NCBI GenBank assembly: GCA_013697245.1
Contig: JACCXH010000049.1
Location: 124,001-188,000, forward strand
Length of the DNA: 64,000 nucleotides
Direction of reading: 5' to 3'
From: Bacteroidota bacterium
GTDB lineage: Bacteria; Bacteroidota; Bacteroidia; B-17B0; Aurantibacillaceae
This document shows, piece after piece, positions 62,471-64,000 of the stretch. The position numbers were made by a program, and so were the translations under genes. Under the pieces are notes generated by a model that ran no database searches, was not told where the DNA came from, and saw only the letters and a program-made list of their open reading frames with translations. Numbering within the stretch: the stretch's first letter is position 1; every line of letters begins with the position of its first letter.

Positions 62471-63025
62471 TTATTTCTTTAAGGCTTCTTTTATTTCAAC
62501 CAGGACGTTTTTTATATCCTTAAGCAATTCTTCATTTAGAGTTGAAACGTTATTTTCACTTACGTTTGTAGTAAACTGGTATTTTTCTTTCATCACTTTT
62601 TCGCGTTGATTTAAGATCTCTACTTTAAATTTTTCAGCGTCGATTATGCCTAACATGCTCATCATATTATTATCATGCTTACCACCGCCGCCACCTGCTG
62701 TTTCAATACGTATCAATGTTAAGCCAAAAGAGCGGAGGATAGGCCCACCGTAAAAAGAAAGATCCTGTATATTCTCTAGTGGAATTGTTTTTTCGATATG
62801 AAAGATCATACCTTTTGAGAAGCGTAGATTTTTTGTGGTCAATTGGCATTCTAACGTGTGAAAGAATTTGTTACTGATCCATTGCCCTAAGCCACATAAC
62901 CAAAATGGTAATAGTAACCAACCAATAATTGAAATGAATAAATAAAATAATACAATTAAAAAAATGTATGTTTTTACCTTTGGATTAAAAACTGCTTTAT
63001 TTAATATTACTTCGTTGTCTATCAT
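62471..63025 (-). CDS. PH-domain-like membrane protein
   Basis: A 184-residue protein. Two hydrophobic segments (TYIFLIVLFYLFISIIGWLL and the adjacent PFWLCGLGQWI) precede a bacterial PH-type domain: LECQLTTKNLRFSKGMIFHI, then IPLENIQDLSFYGGPILRSF and LTLIRIETAG. The pattern resembles YdbS/bPH_2 proteins. A C-terminal coiled-coil (REKVMKEKYQFTTNVSENNV) is helical. Its stop abuts the DEAD-box stop with no spacing (62470/62471), so the convergent genes end back to back. Function unknown. Confidence 0.8.
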   Translation of the reverse strand: MIDNEVILNKAVFNPKVKTYIFLIVLFYLFISIIGWLLLPFWLCGLGQWISNKFFHTLECQLTTKNLRFSKGMIFHIEKTIPLENIQDLSFYGGPILRSFGLTLIRIETAGGGGGKHDNNMMSMLGIIDAEKFKVEILNQREKVMKEKYQFTTNVSENNVSTLNEELLKDIKNVLVEIKEALKK

Positions 63026-63043
63026 AATTATTCGTTATGCCAT

Positions 63044-63096
63044 GGTGAGCTTGTTGAACCATTTTTCGTTTACCCGTCGACGGGCTCAGGGTGACC
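63044..63096. repeat. GACAAGCTCAGGGTGA-type inverted repeat
   Basis: Arms GGTGAGCTTGTTGAACC (63044-63060) and CCCGTCGACGGGCTCAGGG (63073-63091) with TGACC; they are complementary with mismatches and resemble copies at 35506-35595 and 43934-43955. It lies between the PH-domain gene and the PorU-like gene. Confidence 0.55.
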
Positions 63097-63113
63097 AAGT
63101 ATTAGTAAGTAAT

Positions 63114-64000
63114 TTACCGCATCAAAACCATCTTCCCAAAATCCTTCACGAAAAATTTATCGGCATCGTTCGCGGCTTTGTCAATGGTGTTGCCATTTAG
63201 TTTTGTAACAATCTTGTATAAATATACCCCGTTACCCAGTTTATCGCCATAATTGTCTTTACCATCCCAGGCATAATCTGTAATGTTTCTGCCAATATGC
63301 ACATTGCCCAATTCAGATCGCTGGATCTCTCTTACAATTTTACCGGTAATGGTCATAATTTGTATGGTGAATATTTCCGGCACTTCGCTCCCCGTTAGTG
63401 TAAATACAAATTTTGTACTGGTGCTAAATGGGTTAGGGTAGTTTAATATATTCGTAACAGTTGGTTTATTATTGATCTCAAACTGGATCTTATAATCCTG
63501 GCTGCCGGAGTTATTTCGACTTCTGTCTTTTGCCTGTACAATTAACAGGTATTTTCCATCCACAGGAAAGGTGGGATTATAAGTAATGCTGCAACTGTTC
63601 TTTGGCAAGTTGGCCGGTGTAAATTGTAAGCCTTGTGCAAAATAAATACGTTGTTGTAAGCTTTGATTGGGGGCCTGAATAAATACAGAAAAAGAACTTG
63701 TATCGTTCAATGCTAAAAATTTATTTTCATCTTTTAAGGTGACCAAAATAGAAGGTTTTGCAGAAACAATATCTCCGTTTAAAATTCGTATACCGTCAAA
63801 GGTCACATCCAGCAAAGGATTGGTAATGTCTTTTGAAACCTTAAAAGAATACCTGCCAATATTATTGAATTGCGTTTGCTCTTTTTGATATTTTGAATTG
63901 GCCAATGGATTAACATAGATCCATAAAGCATTATTACCAACATACTGGTAACTATTTATTTTTACTGTATCAATAAACACCTGACCTGGCAAAAAAGGTT
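63114..64000 (-). CDS. C-terminal part of a PorU/PorU2-like T9SS sortase (partial)
   Basis: An open frame of 295 codons that runs off the window at 64000; no start is present. Patterns: DVTFDGIRILNGDIVSAKPS, LVTLKDENKFLALNDTSSFS, the FnIII-like YNPTFPVDGKYLLIVQAKDR, and the end LNGNTIDKAANDADKFFVKD then FGKMVLMR. This layout, with a FlgD-like/FnIII C-terminus after a peptidase C25 body, fits the PorU family that processes T9SS sorting signals. The catalytic Cys/His are outside the window, so the call rests on the tail alone. Four T9SS cargo genes in the window fit the context. Confidence 0.6.
   Translation of the reverse strand, partial: PFLPGQVFIDTVKINSYQYVGNNALWIYVNPLANSKYQKEQTQFNNIGRYSFKVSKDITNPLLDVTFDGIRILNGDIVSAKPSILVTLKDENKFLALNDTSSFSVFIQAPNQSLQQRIYFAQGLQFTPANLPKNSCSITYNPTFPVDGKYLLIVQAKDRSRNNSGSQDYKIQFEINNKPTVTNILNYPNPFSTSTKFVFTLTGSEVPEIFTIQIMTITGKIVREIQRSELGNVHIGRNITDYAWDGKDNYGDKLGNGVYLYKIVTKLNGNTIDKAANDADKFFVKDFGKMVLMR

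Overview
The window looks like chromosome from an AT-rich member of the Bacteroidota (a Flavobacteriia/Sphingobacteriia-type environmental lineage; I cannot resolve genus). The reasons are four secreted proteins ending in type IX secretion (T9SS) type A sorting domains, the C-terminus of a probable PorU-like T9SS sortase at the right edge, TonB-dependent receptors with carboxypeptidase-regulatory-like N-termini, DUF3127 and DUF2339/DUF3999 proteins, an LTA-synthase-like sulfatase, and promoters of the Bacteroidota form TTTG-N19-TAnnTTTR rather than -35/-10 boxes. I found no rRNA, tRNA, CRISPR array, transposase or prophage gene.

Layout. 1-5.1 kb: small secreted or lipoprotein genes of unknown role, a zinc-ribbon membrane protein, a TonB-C domain protein and an alpha-helical protein with a HEPN-like RNYSQH motif, all on the minus strand. 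5.1-15.7 kb: a cystathionine-beta-synthase-type PLP enzyme with CBS domains, a T9SS cargo protein, asparaginase, DUF3127, a flavin reductase/transglutaminase pair and a TonB-dependent receptor. 15.7-27 kb: sulfatase, RecQ, NlpC/P60 peptidase, Fur-like regulator with a STAS protein, SCO/thioredoxin pair, Kir-type potassium channel, zinc-ribbon coiled-coil protein and a SpoIIE-type phosphatase. 27-35.5 kb: lysA and lysC, ispE, a lipoprotein, DUF481 and SPOR proteins, groES-groEL. 35.5-43 kb: a broken T9SS sorting domain, another T9SS cargo gene, GNAT, a gene apparently split by a stop codon, and the DUF3999-DUF2339 pair. 43-52 kb: rseP, dxr, a TPP riboswitch driving a TonB-dependent receptor, and a tail-specific protease. 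52-57 kb: NdpA-like nucleoid protein, four small lineage-specific envelope genes, then a tight META/zinc-finger/purK operon. 57-64 kb: M43 metalloprotease with sorting domain, GltB2-like FMN enzyme, DEAD-box helicase, PH-domain membrane protein and the PorU-like end.

How it fits together. Housekeeping pathways represented are diaminopimelate/lysine (lysC-lysA), the MEP isoprenoid route (dxr, ispE), purine synthesis (purK), chaperonins and envelope proteolysis (rseP, tail-specific protease). Between them lie envelope and secretion genes of unknown function. Intergenic DNA is unusually rich in inverted repeats: two related palindromic elements (about 12.1 and 19.6 kb), a CACTAAG-type repeat (39.1 kb), a CACAG-type repeat (49.9 kb) and several short CCTTCGACAAGCTCAG-like copies, mostly at gene 3' ends.

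The points most worth following up are the expanded TPP riboswitch with two extra hairpins, the palindromic repeat family, a recurring promoter with a conserved spacer, candidate leaderless transcripts, the orphan sorting-domain fragment, the stop-split lipoprotein gene and the HEPN-like protein.
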